From Clarkia xantiana subsp. parviflora (lineage: Eukaryota > Streptophyta > Magnoliopsida > Myrtales > Onagraceae): a stretch of DNA of 64,000 bases. The translations under genes and the position numbers were made by a program. The notes below the pieces were generated by a model. It was not told the DNA's origin. It saw nothing but the letters and a program-made list of their open reading frames with translations, and made no database searches. Location of the stretch: assembly GCA_036873135.1 (NCBI GenBank), contig JAPTYO010000027.1, positions 3,178,322 through 3,242,321 of the forward strand. The letters run 5' to 3'. Positions 46,491 through 58,218 of the stretch are shown one piece after another. The number at the start of each line of letters is the position of its first letter. Positions within the stretch are counted from its first letter, which is position 1.

Positions 46491-47880
46491 TAAAATCAAA
46501 ATTTATGAAGTTGTTAAGAGAAACGTAGAAGAAACAAGTATATATAAAACAAAGAAGTTTTATTTATTTTCTTTTGCTCTCGTTGATAACCCTTACAATG
46601 TTTCCAGACCCATGTATATAAAGATACTAAGGTGTCATAAATGCTAAATATTTTGAAAATTAAATCAAGTATTCCAAATTAGTATAGAATATTTTACACA
46701 TAAATATATTATATATATATATACTATCCTAACACATGTAGGAGCCTTCTTGAAAACTTAACGATTTATCATATTTAGACACTTCCTTATTTAGAGCGCA
46801 CGTGTCACATTTTGAACGTGCTACACGCGTGTTACGCGCAGACCAAAATTATGTGTTTACAATGACTTGGTTTAATTATAATAGGTATTAAGAATATATA
46901 CATAGTGTACAAGCAATGAATTAGAAAATAGATATATATTATAAGAATATAATCTAAGAAGATGTACTAGAATAAATAAAACATTATTTATTAATCTTTA
47001 TCACTAATAGTGAATGAATCATTCAAAACTAGGCGTGGCATTTTTTATACGATTACACAAACTCAAACTGTAACAAAAAATTATTTTTTCACATCCCTAA
47101 TTGACACGAAATACTCCAATGCTGAAAAACTCTCGACACATATTGACACGATTCTTGATTATGTCTGTGTAGCTCATAGCTCCAGGTTCATAGCTAGATA
47201 TAATTAGTTTTATGTAATTTAATATTTACTTATAGACTTGATAATATTTATATTATTATACATAGTCGGGGTAGTCAAACTTCTAACAGTAAACTTTTAT
47301 ATAGGAGTTATTTTTTGAAATTGCATCTTCATTCGGTTTTGAATCAGTTCCTAAATGATTTGAACAAGTTATGGGTTATGGGATCTAAATTGGTCCTAAC
47401 CGATTATTTATCAAATATGATGTTTGTTGATTTTGGATTTTTTTTTTAACATTTGAAAAAGTTTTAGGCTATAAGTGTAGTATTTGTATCAATTATTTTT
47501 CTAATTAATTGATACATATTGTGTAGTTTTAGGCTATATGCTCTTGTGTCACACACATGCATATCCTACGAGAGCCGACATAATAATTTGGTTATAGTCA
47601 ACACATGAAAATATAATCAACACGTTTTGACACCTCATAAATAGACATGCATATCATTGGCCAACAAATAAAACACGATACAAATTGACCCATTTTATGG
47701 TAACACATTACAATGTTTTTAAGGGTCTAATCACACTTGAAAGTAGAAATTGGAGAAATATTTTTTCTTTAAGTTTTATCAGGAACATATTTAAAAATAA
47801 TAAATTAACTAGTCATTAACACGCGCGTTGCACGAGTTTCTTTATAGATGAAAATTTATGTTATAATGTAATTTATTCGT
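46491..47880. other. AT-rich spacer, no gene seen (copy 2)
   Basis: Counterpart of 11,251-12,603. No coding signal. Confidence 0.5.
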
Positions 47881-47967
47881 GTTTTGCACAAATATATTTT
47901 TAAAATATTTTTAACATATTATTATAAGAATCACATGCATTTTATTGTTAATTTATTAATTACAACA

Positions 47968-48575
47968 TGTTGGGACCTAGACTGAACAAAGAGTCGGGTC
48001 CTGTTAAATATGCTACGGGTTGCCGATATAGCGGCTCTTCACACGTGTATGCTTCCGAATACCTACACGAGGGGCACTATCGCACACCACAACGGGGGGG
48101 GGGGGGGGTAGAGTGCGATAAACCCTCTCTGAAGCTTAAATTAGAATTTGTAGAGAGGTCAGAGCTTCGGCGTCAACTTAGTTGTGAAATAAATGATCAA
48201 GGCTCCTATTTATAGGAAACCTTGGAATCAAACTGGGTTTTGAATGGTCCAACGTCAGTTTAATTGTAAATGCGAACCGGAGGTAGATGAGCATGAAGTT
48301 GACGTCGGAGATTCTGACACATGTCGTATACGCGTGTATAGAAGTTTACACGCGTTTATAGATGCAATCCGGAGGTTGGGATTGTAGAAAATCCGGACCT
48401 CAGACCGGATTTTCGCACAATCCGGATGAGTGTCTCGTTCAGGGTACACGCGCGCATAACCCGGGCCATTTTGTACTTACGGGTGATTACTTTAGAACCG
48501 TTGGTGGGTTTGATGTGTAGGCGAAGTCCGAATAATATAAAACGAACCCGAATCGGACGTATACGCATTACAACA
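47968..48575 (-). mobile_element. Solo LTR (copy 2)
   Basis: 608 bp; counterpart of 12,704-13,308, inserted at the same point in the ~200-bp dimer. The poly-G tract near 48,095 is a few bases longer than in copy 1. Confidence 0.7.
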
Positions 48576-48906
48576 GTTTAAATAAATTAGACAAATATGA
48601 TATCATATGTCATTACAAATGGCTTCACCTCTATTTTGACATGAAAAAAACCGTTTGTAAATCGCAGTAATGTGAAAAACGTTATTACTGATTTGTGTTT
48701 TGCACAACAAATATTTTTCAAATAATTTTAATAAGAATCACATGCATTGTATTGTTAATTCATTAGTTACGTAAATTTAAATAAATTAGACATATATGAT
48801 ATCATATATCATTTCAAATATTTTTACCTCTATTTTGACATGTAAAAACCGTTTCTAAATTGCAGTAATGTGAAAAACGTTATGATACTATGATGAAATT
48901 CTACAT

Positions 48907-49393
48907 GTGTGCACTGTAAGGTATAAAAAAAATACCCAAAATAGATTAAGTGTATACCGAAAATCTTCACTTGAAAGTTCAAGCTTATGGGCTGATTGGT
49001 TAAGCGTACGTCTTATTTCAAACAAATTGTATCAGAGTTGTATGGGCCAGGTTGAAGTCACGGGTGTAGACCTAGTGAGAGGTCTAGTATAGACAGAGAG
49101 ACGGTCCGGTGTTAGCTGTTGTTTGCAAACACAATTTAAAGGATGGTGTTGAACCTCTCAGAAGGTTGGAAGCCCAATTACGGATCAGGGATGAGTCTGG
49201 TATTTAAAAACTCATGTTACAGAGTAAGTGATGAGTCTGATGTGTAATTGTTGTTCGCAAATATCAGTTTAAGGGACTGTATGTTAGTCGTTAGATTTAA
49301 AAAAGAATACCTAAAGAGATTAAGTTCATACCGAAAATCTTTATTCGAAAGTTCCGAGTTTATGGACTAATTGGTTAAGGCGTACGTCTTATT
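48907..49393. repeat. SINE-like repeat, followed by a diverged second copy
   Basis: 48,907-49,287 matches 13,638-14,007. Directly after it, 49,288-49,393 repeats the first ~100 bp (CATACCGAAAATCTT..., GGTTAAGGCGTACGTCTTATT) with many differences. The segmental duplication ends at the junction of the two. Confidence 0.6.
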
Positions 49394-49522
49394 CCCAACG
49401 CTTTTTTAACAAGCGGAAACTGATTTTTATAGATACAAATGATTCAGAATAACATGAATGAACAAAAGTAGAACAAAATTAAAAGAAAGAAAGAAAGAAA
49501 GAGGGAGGTTGTGTTGAATGAA

Positions 49523-50000
49523 TTAATCTTCGCGCCAGGTTCTTGCGCATCTCTCATTTAAGCACCAAAAGAAAGTGGTCATGGGCTCATCCGCTGAACG
49601 TATTTGAGCTTGATGGTAGATGGCTTTACCATGTCCACAGTGTGGGCATGTAACTACATACCATAATAATTAATCAACAATACATACATATTAACAAAGA
49701 ATTATAATTACTACGTACCTCCATCAGTTTCAGGACCATTCCTTCTTTCTTCCTCCGAAAACACAGGTTCGATATCTTTCCTAATCAAACGTTGCTTTCT
49801 CTTAATCTTTATCTGTAAATTATTTAACATCATCAGTTAATTAATTATCTATCTACTTACCCTATCTATAATTAAAACGTACGCACCTTGCTTTCAATAT
49901 TACAAACATAGGGACAAGTGGGGCAGTAAAATCTGGAAGGCCGGTCTCTGTGGGGCAACTCGTATTGCAATAAGTTGGCACAACTCGGGCAGAATTCCAT
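49523..50000 (-). CDS. RPC10: RNA polymerase III subunit RPC10 (C11)-like, three exons
   Basis: Subunit of nuclear RNA polymerase III that in other organisms supports RNA cleavage and termination. Exons on the minus strand: 49,887-50,000, 49,719-49,812 and 49,523-49,653, all with GT-AG introns of about 70 bp. The joined frame is 112 codons plus TAA, close to the family length of about 106-110. Exon 1 encodes the N-terminal zinc ribbon (MEFCPSCANLL and FYCPTCPYVC). Exon 2 encodes a basic linker with RLIRKDIEPVF. Exon 3 encodes the TFIIS-like C-terminal zinc ribbon with TCPHCGHGKA, QIRSADEPMTTFF and CARTWRED, including the invariant RSADEPMT acidic loop. All eight zinc Cys are present. It is single-copy in this window, just right of the duplication edge. 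An AAAG microsatellite lies in the 3' flank (49,483-49,505). Confidence 0.93.
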
Positions 50001-52100
50001 TTAATCTATCAACCAATTAAACAAAACCAACCGCGTACGTACAATATAATTAATTATGATCCATCTTCTAATCCAACAACCATACGACGAAATATCAAGT
50101 TTACTCAACCAATGAGATCAAACATTAGTTATGTTTTTCAAAAATAGAATCCGAACGAAGATAATTGTGACCTAGCTAGCTAATATTAGAAACAGCATTG
50201 ATGTTGCCATGCATGACTACCGGACATTGATAATTGAAAAAACATGTGATGAATATTAATTATTCATCGTATTAGTTTGCAAATTACGAGCAACATAATC
50301 ATCAACAAGATGAAGGTGACATGACGACTTACTTGTATCAAACAATAAAATAAACCAACCTCTCACGCGCGTGCAGTAGAATGATGTAGTTATATAGTTG
50401 TGTGGAATAATACCAAGTATATATATAGTATACTATCTATCGTCACAAGGAAAGGAAAGGAGAGGAGAGGAGGAATGTAAATGAGAATGAATAGAAGAAT
50501 GTAAATCCATCCGGAGATAATTATGGGAGATCAGATAGATCTTAACTCATTCAAACAAAATCTTATACCCACTCCTTTATATACGGACGGATACACCAAG
50601 CAAAACTCAATTAGAGAGACCCAATCTCCAATTCTTTCTTTAGCCAAGGCAAACACTTCCGATTTTCTTTAATGCTTTGTTATAAATAAACTAACCTCCA
50701 AATTTATCCAACTTTTTTGTGAGAATTTTTTATCGGTGCATGCATTTCACCCACATCTGTTATTTTTATTTTTTATTGTTTAGTTCTAAAAAATGAATTT
50801 ATTTTAAAGCATTAATATCTATATTTGTATCTAATAGAATATAATGTGGATAAAATATACGAGAAACATAAGATTTTGACTTGATTAGTTGTCAAAATTA
50901 AATATTTTAATTGGTTGATTGATTTGTTTTATAAACGCTGATTATATGAAATTGACACGTGTACCATTAAAATTATTATATTTCTTCCAAAGCTTCTTAA
51001 CGATTCACACGGTACGTTTCACATCATCTCTCATCTTCTCATTAAATATCTTAATTTTAATTATTTTATTCATCAAAATACTATCATTTGTTATCTCATG
51101 TTATTTTTACAAAACTATTTCATTTTTTCATCTTTAAAAAAAAACTGTATTTAGAGAAAAACCATAATTATATACGACTATAATAAGAAATATAATAATA
51201 TAATCATAATTGGAGAAAATCCTAATTTTTATTTGTTTTAAATATTATTATTATTATACAATTATAATTTGAGAAAAATTATTAATTTCAATTAAATATA
51301 TATATAATGTATAATTTTACAACATTATTATAAAATAAGAATGAAAATATTATACAATTATAATTAGAGAAAAATATTTATTTTGGGTATATATGTATAT
51401 TTTAAATGTAAAATTTTATGAGAATATTATAATAATAACAATCATTATATTATATTATATTTTATGAAAGAACGAATGAATTTCTATACATAATAACATT
51501 TTCATATTTAATTATTGATGATTCTCATAATATGTTTCATATCATCTCATTTCCTAATTTATTGTATTATTTTTTATTAGTATTTTTAATTGATGTATTA
51601 CTATTTATTGCCTAAAGCTTTTTAAAACAATTTTAACTAATTCTCTGATTCTTAAGTATAAAATTATAATTATTAAAACATGCACATTTATTTTAGTATT
51701 CATGATGAGTATAAGATAATAATATTATAAAAATGAAGTTGAACTCCACAAATTAGTATCATATTTTATGAAATGTTATATCATTTTTATTACTAAGTCG
51801 TGATAATTATTTATTAACTATAACTAAATTTTAAATTATAAAAAAAAATGATTAAAATATTTATTAAATAAAATAGTATATTTTATTTTAGATTTCTAAT
51901 GAGTTATCAATTAATATTTTTATGTAACATACTAAAAATTGTAACTCCCCTCAAGATTATATAAGGAACGGATGAGAGGGATAACATATTTTTAGGGAAA
52001 CTATACAAATATGAGATGATGATAAATAAATTATAATAAAATGATATGAACTTCAAATTATATTTTATTTTTATTTTCATTATTTAAATATACACATATT
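50001..52100. other. Intergenic AT-rich region
   Basis: No gene seen. Upstream of the RPC10-like gene, a TATATATATAG run lies at about 50,418-50,428 next to a purine-rich (GGAAAGGAGAGGAG) tract at 50,450-50,475; these could belong to its promoter but are rather far from the ATG. 50,690-52,100 is very AT-rich, without clear repeats. Confidence 0.45.
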
Positions 52101-53061
52101 AATATAAAGTAGGAGGAGAGATTGTGGTTAAATCTTAAGTTGCCACGTCAGCATTTTAGAAAGCCATATCACGCCACTTCACTTCCTTTCCATTGTGGGC
52201 TCGTCTATTCCTTTTCCACCAACTTCGGCCCAATTCTTGATATTTCAGAGGCCCTAAAAAATAAATATAATATATATATATATATACCCAAGAGAAAGAG
52301 ATTAACAAAATTAATATAATGATGCCAAATAAGCAGTTTATAATGTCTCAATATCATAAAGCCACGTCATCAACTCTTAATGATAATATATAGATCACAA
52401 GCCCACTAATTGTCGGGTCTTGGGCTTCGAGATATTATACCCAAAATAAATTTGGGCCTAATCGTCTTTTTCAACAGATTCACTGTCCGCTTTTTCAACT
52501 TCATTTCAGCCCACGCTTCCCATTATTTCATGTTCATCCCTGACAGTCATCGCGCCCCCATCTTCAGCTATTCTTCATCCCATTTTCATCTCATCTATTT
52601 TGAATTCAATTAATCAAATCACAGCTGTTTCCCTTCCTCTTCTCTTCTTCCATCCGTTCGGTTTACTGTTTCGATTTTTTGAATTCATTTAATTGAATTC
52701 AAATGATTTCATGGAGTCTGCGTTATAAGAAGGGAAACTTTGGGTATATCAACTCCTCATTATCTCGGAAGATTTCTTTAGAATGAGATCCATACTCATA
52801 TGGTAAGCCTTCCTCTGAATTTTGTAAATTTAAATCAATTTCACATATTCCTGTTTATAGGGTTGAAATTTGATTTTTTTTTTCTTTACTACACATGTTC
52901 AATTGGAGGAAATGTGGTCTTCATACGTTTTCGACGCATTTGTACAATAGTCTGTGAGTGTATTGTCTTTATATGATTTTCTTGGATATATCTAATGTAT
53001 ATAGTATATGTATGTGCATATAAAGTGAATCTTATCCAGTTATTATGTTTCTGTAACTGAT
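52101..53061 (+). other. Promoter or leader-like sequence upstream of the eEF1B fragment
   Basis: More GC-balanced than its surroundings, with CCACGTCA motifs near 52,143 and 52,363 (ACGT cores), a pyrimidine-rich tract (52,620-52,660) and a short ATG frame at about 52,783 ending in a good donor (ATGGTAAGCC). It could be the 5' end of a spliced gene, but I cannot connect it to coding exons. Confidence 0.3.
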
Positions 53062-53142
53062 AAGTCATCAGTATTATTGGATGTGGAGCCATGGTACGAA
53101 GAAACTGACATGAAGAGACAAGCGGAAGCTGTGCGAAGTGTA
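53062..53142 (+). pseudogene. Fragment of translation elongation factor eEF1B (beta/delta) exon
   Basis: 27 codons read KSSVLLDVEPWYEETDMK followed by RQAEAVRSV. This matches the start of the conserved guanine-nucleotide-exchange domain of plant eEF1B beta/delta, whose hallmark is SSVLLDVKPWDDETDM...EEAVRSV. After this point similarity stops: the expected GLLWGASKLVPVGYG motif is absent. The frame stays open to 53,379 with unrelated residues (GVGYELFKDRM). No upstream exons were found. It is probably a gene fragment left by recombination or carried by an element. Confidence 0.7.
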
Positions 53143-54179
53143 CATTTCCAATTTGATGAATTGTTTTGCGGGACATTTAATATTCTCTATACTCTCTATA
53201 TTCATATATCGAATGCAGTTATAATTGATTGTTACATGTGTATGTATGTTTATTTATATTGTGTAGAGAAAATAAATACACATAAGGGGGTTGGATATGA
53301 GTTGTTTAAGGATAGGATGAGCACACGGCTTAAGTATTCCAGGGCACTTCACCCAGAGAATGAGGAAACAAAGAGTTGATATTCCAAAGTAACTATAATT
53401 ACACTTCATACGCCCATTTTAATTTCATGTTAACTATATATATATATGTGTAATAATATATTATTATATATATTTTATATATGGGGTTTGTGTAGTGTGA
53501 GATTGGAAAGTGTGTATCTTATTTAGTAGAAGAAAATGGGAAGCAAAAATGGAGTATTTCACAAGCACTAATGATGGTCATAATCTTACAGCATTTGCAC
53601 CTCTTCCATTGAGTGTGATGGTTGCTTCTATAATTTGAGGTGCTTCTTTTGTATCGAATTTTGAGTAGTCCAATTAATCGTTGTTTTCCTAGCTACACCA
53701 ATCGATGATAGTTATTTTGTCAGTAAATCTATTTTTTCGAGGAATGTACATTTCCGTCCATTGAACTAATCATTCTCATGGAAAATTATTTGTTCTTTTG
53801 TAAAAATAAATTATCGAGGTGAATATTTTTGTCGGTAAAAATGTTTTACTGATGAATTGAACAACAGGACAATCAGCGACGTTGGTGAACGGTGGTTCTA
53901 TCTCTCAATTTGCAATCTTGAATCACGAGACAGTCTAAGAAACCCATAATTGTTATACTCATTCATGTAGTTATATTCTATATCATTTTTTACATTCAAC
54001 AATATATATGCATGTTAAAATTTACATCTTAACATATAGCCATGCGTGTAGCGCTAGGTCAGCACCTAGTATATATAGAAGCAGCAGGTGAGAGAAAGAT
54101 GAGTTCTCACATTGATGGATATACGCTCAATTTAGACCCGTTTTCATTCGGATTGTATTATTTTAATTAACCCACGAAC
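53143..54179. other. No gene supported
   Basis: Contains the open continuation of the eEF1B fragment to 53,379, then AT-rich sequence. A possible second exon (53,273-53,379, after a GTGTAG acceptor-like site) ends KYSRALHPENEETKS and matches nothing I know. Confidence 0.35.
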
Positions 54180-54300
54180 GATTGCAAATGGAAACTTTGA
54201 CCCGAACACATCACCCGCAGCAAAACGGCCCGGAAGAGAAAAAACGCCCGTCCGGACACGTTGCTGGTCCAATCTCTCCTAGGAGAGACCGGACCCGGCT

Positions 54301-54390
54301 GGTCCGATCCCAAGCCTTCGAGGTCGAACTTCCCGTCCGATCCCAAGCCTTCGGGGTCGGACTTCCCGTCCGACCCCGAAGGTCCCGACA
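54301..54390. repeat. 33-bp tandem repeat in the decayed gypsy LTR
   Basis: Two and a half units of GTCCGATCCCAAGCCTTCG..., ending in GACTTCCC. Confidence 0.75.
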
Positions 54391-54965
54391 CCCTTCCGAC
54401 GTATAGTATTCCCGTCTAGGGGGCTATGCGATGTCCGGAACACTATCATTCAAACTGTACCTCGCGTCGACCCGACCTCATTTTGCACGTCCGACCCTTA
54501 GAAAATATCACGAACTCTCCCATGCTTACTAAGGGTCTAATCCCTTTATTACTTGTTAACTGAGCTCGTTTAGGAGTTAACGGTGTCATTAACCACCTTA
54601 ATCTCCCTTGAATCTATATATAGAACCACACCTCCCTTCATTTGAATTTAATGTAACTTGATGAAACTTTACAAGTTTGAGCTCTGTCTTCTCTCTACTT
54701 TCTCTCTCTAGAATGGCTTCTTATTTAGGCATCAGAGAGGATTCATCGAGTACCACCCCCTCCCCCCCCCCCCCTTGGTGGTCTCGATATAGCCCATTTT
54801 GCAGTTGTTAGGAGGAGTGCGCGCGGACTGCATAGGAGTGATGTCCCGACGCTAGGAAGTCTCAACGACCCTCGAGTCAACGACTTGACATACGAACGAC
54901 GCGATGTATGAACAACTACATGTACGGAAACCTAAACACTTAGCCATTTTAAGGGCTTGCAAACC

Positions 54966-55135
54966 TCCGACAGTCCGACACTCCGACAGTCCGATAGTCC
55001 AACAGTCCGACGGTCCGACACTCCGACACTCTAACACTCCGACAACCCGACAGTCCAACATTCCGACGGTCCCACACTCCGATAGTCAAACAATCCGACA
55101 GTCCGACGCTACGGCAGCCTGACAGTCCGACACTT
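54966..55135. repeat. Cryptic short repeat of CCGACAGT/CCGACACT words
   Basis: About 16 diverged 8-10-bp words of the form (T)CCGACA(G/C)T in a row, all in the same orientation. Confidence 0.75.
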
Positions 55136-55302
55136 TGGCATACGAAAACCCGAAGTACACACTACCCAATATCACGAAGGATCCGACGTCATTGATCGAA
55201 CCCAACGAGCATTTCAAAGGAATCAGATTACGAAGGAAGGAGTTTCACCAGTAAGATTTATTCGGATCGACACCCCGTCAACCCGATACACATGTCTTAA
55301 CA

Positions 55303-57438
55303 CTTAGTGCCATCTGTGGGCTTCGAATAAAAAGCCATTACAAGCTAACCATGAGCACTAACAACAATACTTCCCCACTCCATGCGAATTGGTGGTCGAC
55401 TCCAATTCAAAAGTCATTCATAACGGCTTTTCAAGAGAAGGTGCATTGTCCAACCCAAGAGACATACATACCTCTCAAGCAAGGAAACCATAGGAAAAAC
55501 AAACGATGGAGTGCTACTCTGTCGTCTCTACCCTTGTCATTACGACTACGTTTACAGCCGCTGTTGCAACCCCTGTCATTGCGACTGCGTTTACAGCCGC
55601 TGTCGCAACCCATGTCATCCCCACAACCGTCACCACCGACAATCGATATTCAACTGCCAGTTTTTGCTCGTCGCTGGATCGCCGACGACCGAAATCGTCT
55701 CTAACTGAAACCGTTATCCACCGGAATCATCGTCAACCGAAATCGTCCAATTCAAGAGATAGCCAAACATGAGGCATTTAGACATCGCGTCCGTCATACA
55801 AAAGGGTAGTCGATACAGGGATCGATTTCAAAAGGAAGCAAAAGTCTATTCAATTCAAGGAAAGCGAAGCTCCTAACTAGGACACTCATGCGAAAGATAC
55901 AGGGAGTAATCTTTCACTACACATTCAATTATCTAAATACTTTGATATTACTATGCATGACAAAATCCCCTTCTTATGACATGGGAAAATAGGGAATGAG
56001 AGAAAGCATAAAAGTGGAAGTGTCGAACATTTAGGAAAACCCATCTCGACTTAGAGAACCAGATTGATTTTCAATCGTTATGAATTGATCACCCGAGCTT
56101 GTCGCCTCGCTCTACCAAGCTATCCCAAGTCGCCGAGCTCTCACTGATCATCGCATCAGTTAACATTGCCTTGCCCCATCAAGAGGGCCGCGTCGAAGAA
56201 CCCATTGCGTCACACAAGTACACCTACAAAGTAAGCACACTTTCAAAAGTGCGTACACCCTCAAAGCAATCGCGCTGACAAAGCGCACCCAAACAAAGGG
56301 TATACCCTACACAAGAGGAAGGGAGATAAATTCTAACTCTCAGGCAAAGATATGGAGAATAATACGACATCGAAAAACAAAGAGTGATCCCCTAGTCATC
56401 GCAAGGGTCATCAAAATCTTCAACAATGGAAGAATACTGGTTTTACAAGAGAAAATTCCTACATGCGGGAGACACCAGCATAACAGATAAAGCTAGACAT
56501 ACAGTCAGCACCGTCGTCCTCCCAGATTACACAACAAAGGGCGATTCGAACTAGAAAATAGCAAAAACAAAAACTACACATTACCAAGAAGGCGTTATAA
56601 CAACCCTCACTCTTAGGGGGACAAGAGGAAAACAAAGTCGCCCATGACAAGTGAAATAAACAAGAGAGATGTATGGAACCCCGCAAATGTATGGAAATAA
56701 ACATCCCAAGAAGCGGTAACCGACCTTGCTGACCTCCGAGTCTGACTCATAGCAGTTATCCTGATCGGACGCGCACATCTGATACATGACATCACTATTT
56801 GGATCTGCTGACAATACTCAAAACTCTGTTCGTCGTTTTTTAACAAGATCACCAATTCGATCTACCCTCCTTCGGGAAACATCTCAATAGATAAACTCAC
56901 GCTTCCAAGATGTATATTTAGATACATAACCTCAAAAAAGATGCTCAAGTTTAGAGCTCTGCTCTTAAGTAAGAAGAAAAATGCGCTTAACATCCCATTG
57001 AAGAAATTCTACGAAGTAATGAACAAGTGGGGGCACCATTCGAATGGCATCCCAACGCCACAGCGAAGCATACATGATAAGTGGTAAAAAAGGAAGGGGA
57101 GACTTAAAATCCACCTACCGAAATGACGAAGAAGCAAAACAAGGCAAAAAGCACATTAGTGTCAAACGGCTCACCTACTAAGCAATCCATAGAGGAACAC
57201 AACCTGACCTATGTGATCCTACATAACCGTCAGAAAAGATGACTACACTAAAGGAACTTTAACCACGAGTGATGTCAGCAAGCTTAACCCAACATGAAGC
57301 ATACTCTAATTAGAGAAGAAACATTCCTCACCCCCAACGACAAACTCTAAAGACACAGCTTACAAAAGAGATAGTGCCACAGCTGGAATGTGAAAAAAAG
57401 AGACATACCTCCCATCAAGGACCTTAAGGCATTGATGT
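55303..57438 (+). other. Decayed gypsy internal region
   Basis: After the primer site an ATG at 55,351 opens a 117-codon frame (MSTNNNTSPLHANWW) that sits where gag would begin, but no gag domain is recognisable. It contains a 39-bp tandem repeat (55,534-55,618, TGTCATTACGACTACGTTTA and variant). From 55,750 to 57,438 I see no coding motif and no matching 3' LTR. Confidence 0.4.
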
Positions 57439-57446
57439 GAGCAGCC

Positions 57447-57966
57447 CAGTGGCGGAGCCAAGAATTTTAAAATGTGGGTTCACCAATTTTTACTAAAAAA
57501 ATTGAATTCAAAATTTAGCAAGTCATACTATATATATAAAATTAAGTAGTATTTACATAAATGTATTACCGTTTCACAAAAAAACAACATATTAAAATAT
57601 ACAATAATACTCGACGGGTTTTCATATTTTGTATCTGATCCACGATAGCATCAGTAAAAACCTTTGAAGTTATTTCTGACTCTATGAAAATGACACAACT
57701 ATATGAATATGATACACACTACACATTTAGTATAAAGACAAAATATTTGACAATAAACACAATATTAATGTTCTTAATACATTAGTGTGGAAATTATATT
57801 ATTTTATCATAAAACTATTATTTGGCAAAAAAAATCATCAAACGGTTAACTATCGCAATTCAGCTATTCACAAAAGTAATTCTAATAAATTTGTAATCAA
57901 TCTATTATAAAATTAAATCGAACAAACTCAAAACTAATATCCTAATTTAGGATTTATGATTGCACT

Positions 57967-58003
<37 letters not shown>

Positions 58004-58071
58004 TACATATAAAGTAAAAAAAAAAATGAGGGACATAAGGTCCCTTATTATCATTAATAGCTACACCCCTA
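57447..58071. mobile_element. hAT-type MITE
   Basis: 625 bp between perfect 8-bp repeats GAGCAGCC (57,439-57,446 and 58,072-58,079). Ends are CAGTGGCGGAGCC at left and, read inward from the right, TAGGGGTGTAGCT, giving 8 of 13 matches. The left end matches a very common plant hAT terminus. No transposase; AT-rich body with an (ATT)n run at about 57,969-58,000. Confidence 0.75.
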
Positions 58072-58218
58072 GAGCAGCCCCAATGCGAACATGAGTTGAA
58101 GAGGGACGAATAAAGAAACAAGAAGAACCAAGACACTCTCAAAGACTTAAGTTATTTATAACTCACTGTCTATTGTTTGTTGAAGTGTTTTTCTACAATT
58201 ACTAAGCTAAACTTATAT

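Larger units (their letters stand above)
35403..49287. repeat. Segmental duplication, copy 2
   Basis: This is the direct repeat of 1-14,007. Its right limit at 49,287 is followed by a diverged second copy of the local repeat and then by the RPC10-like gene. The left limit cannot be fixed, because the matching part of copy 1 lies outside the window. Copy 2 keeps a perfect CTGTG target duplication around copia A', where copy 1 has one mismatch (TTGTG on one side). Copy-specific changes include a deletion of roughly 35 bp in the copia RNase H region near 40,004 and about 54 bp at 46,495-46,550 that copy 1 lacks. Confidence 0.95.
54180..55302 (+). mobile_element. Decayed gypsy-type 5' LTR
   Basis: Right edge fixed by TCTTAACA followed two bases on by TTAGTGCCATCTGTGGG, a decayed version of the TTGGCGCCGTCTGTGGG primer site used by the gypsy element at 18,096. 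Inside are a TATA box (TCTATATATAGAACC, 54,613-54,627), a GGCATCAGAGAGGATTC motif parallel to GCATCGGAGAGGGATTC of the other gypsy LTR, a poly-C tract, and two tandem repeats. The left edge is uncertain. Confidence 0.6.

Noticed and set aside
54778..54815. TCGATATAGCC similarity between the decayed gypsy LTR and the start of the young gypsy LTR
   Set aside because: Only about 11 bases match and surrounding sequence does not align; too short to claim common ends.
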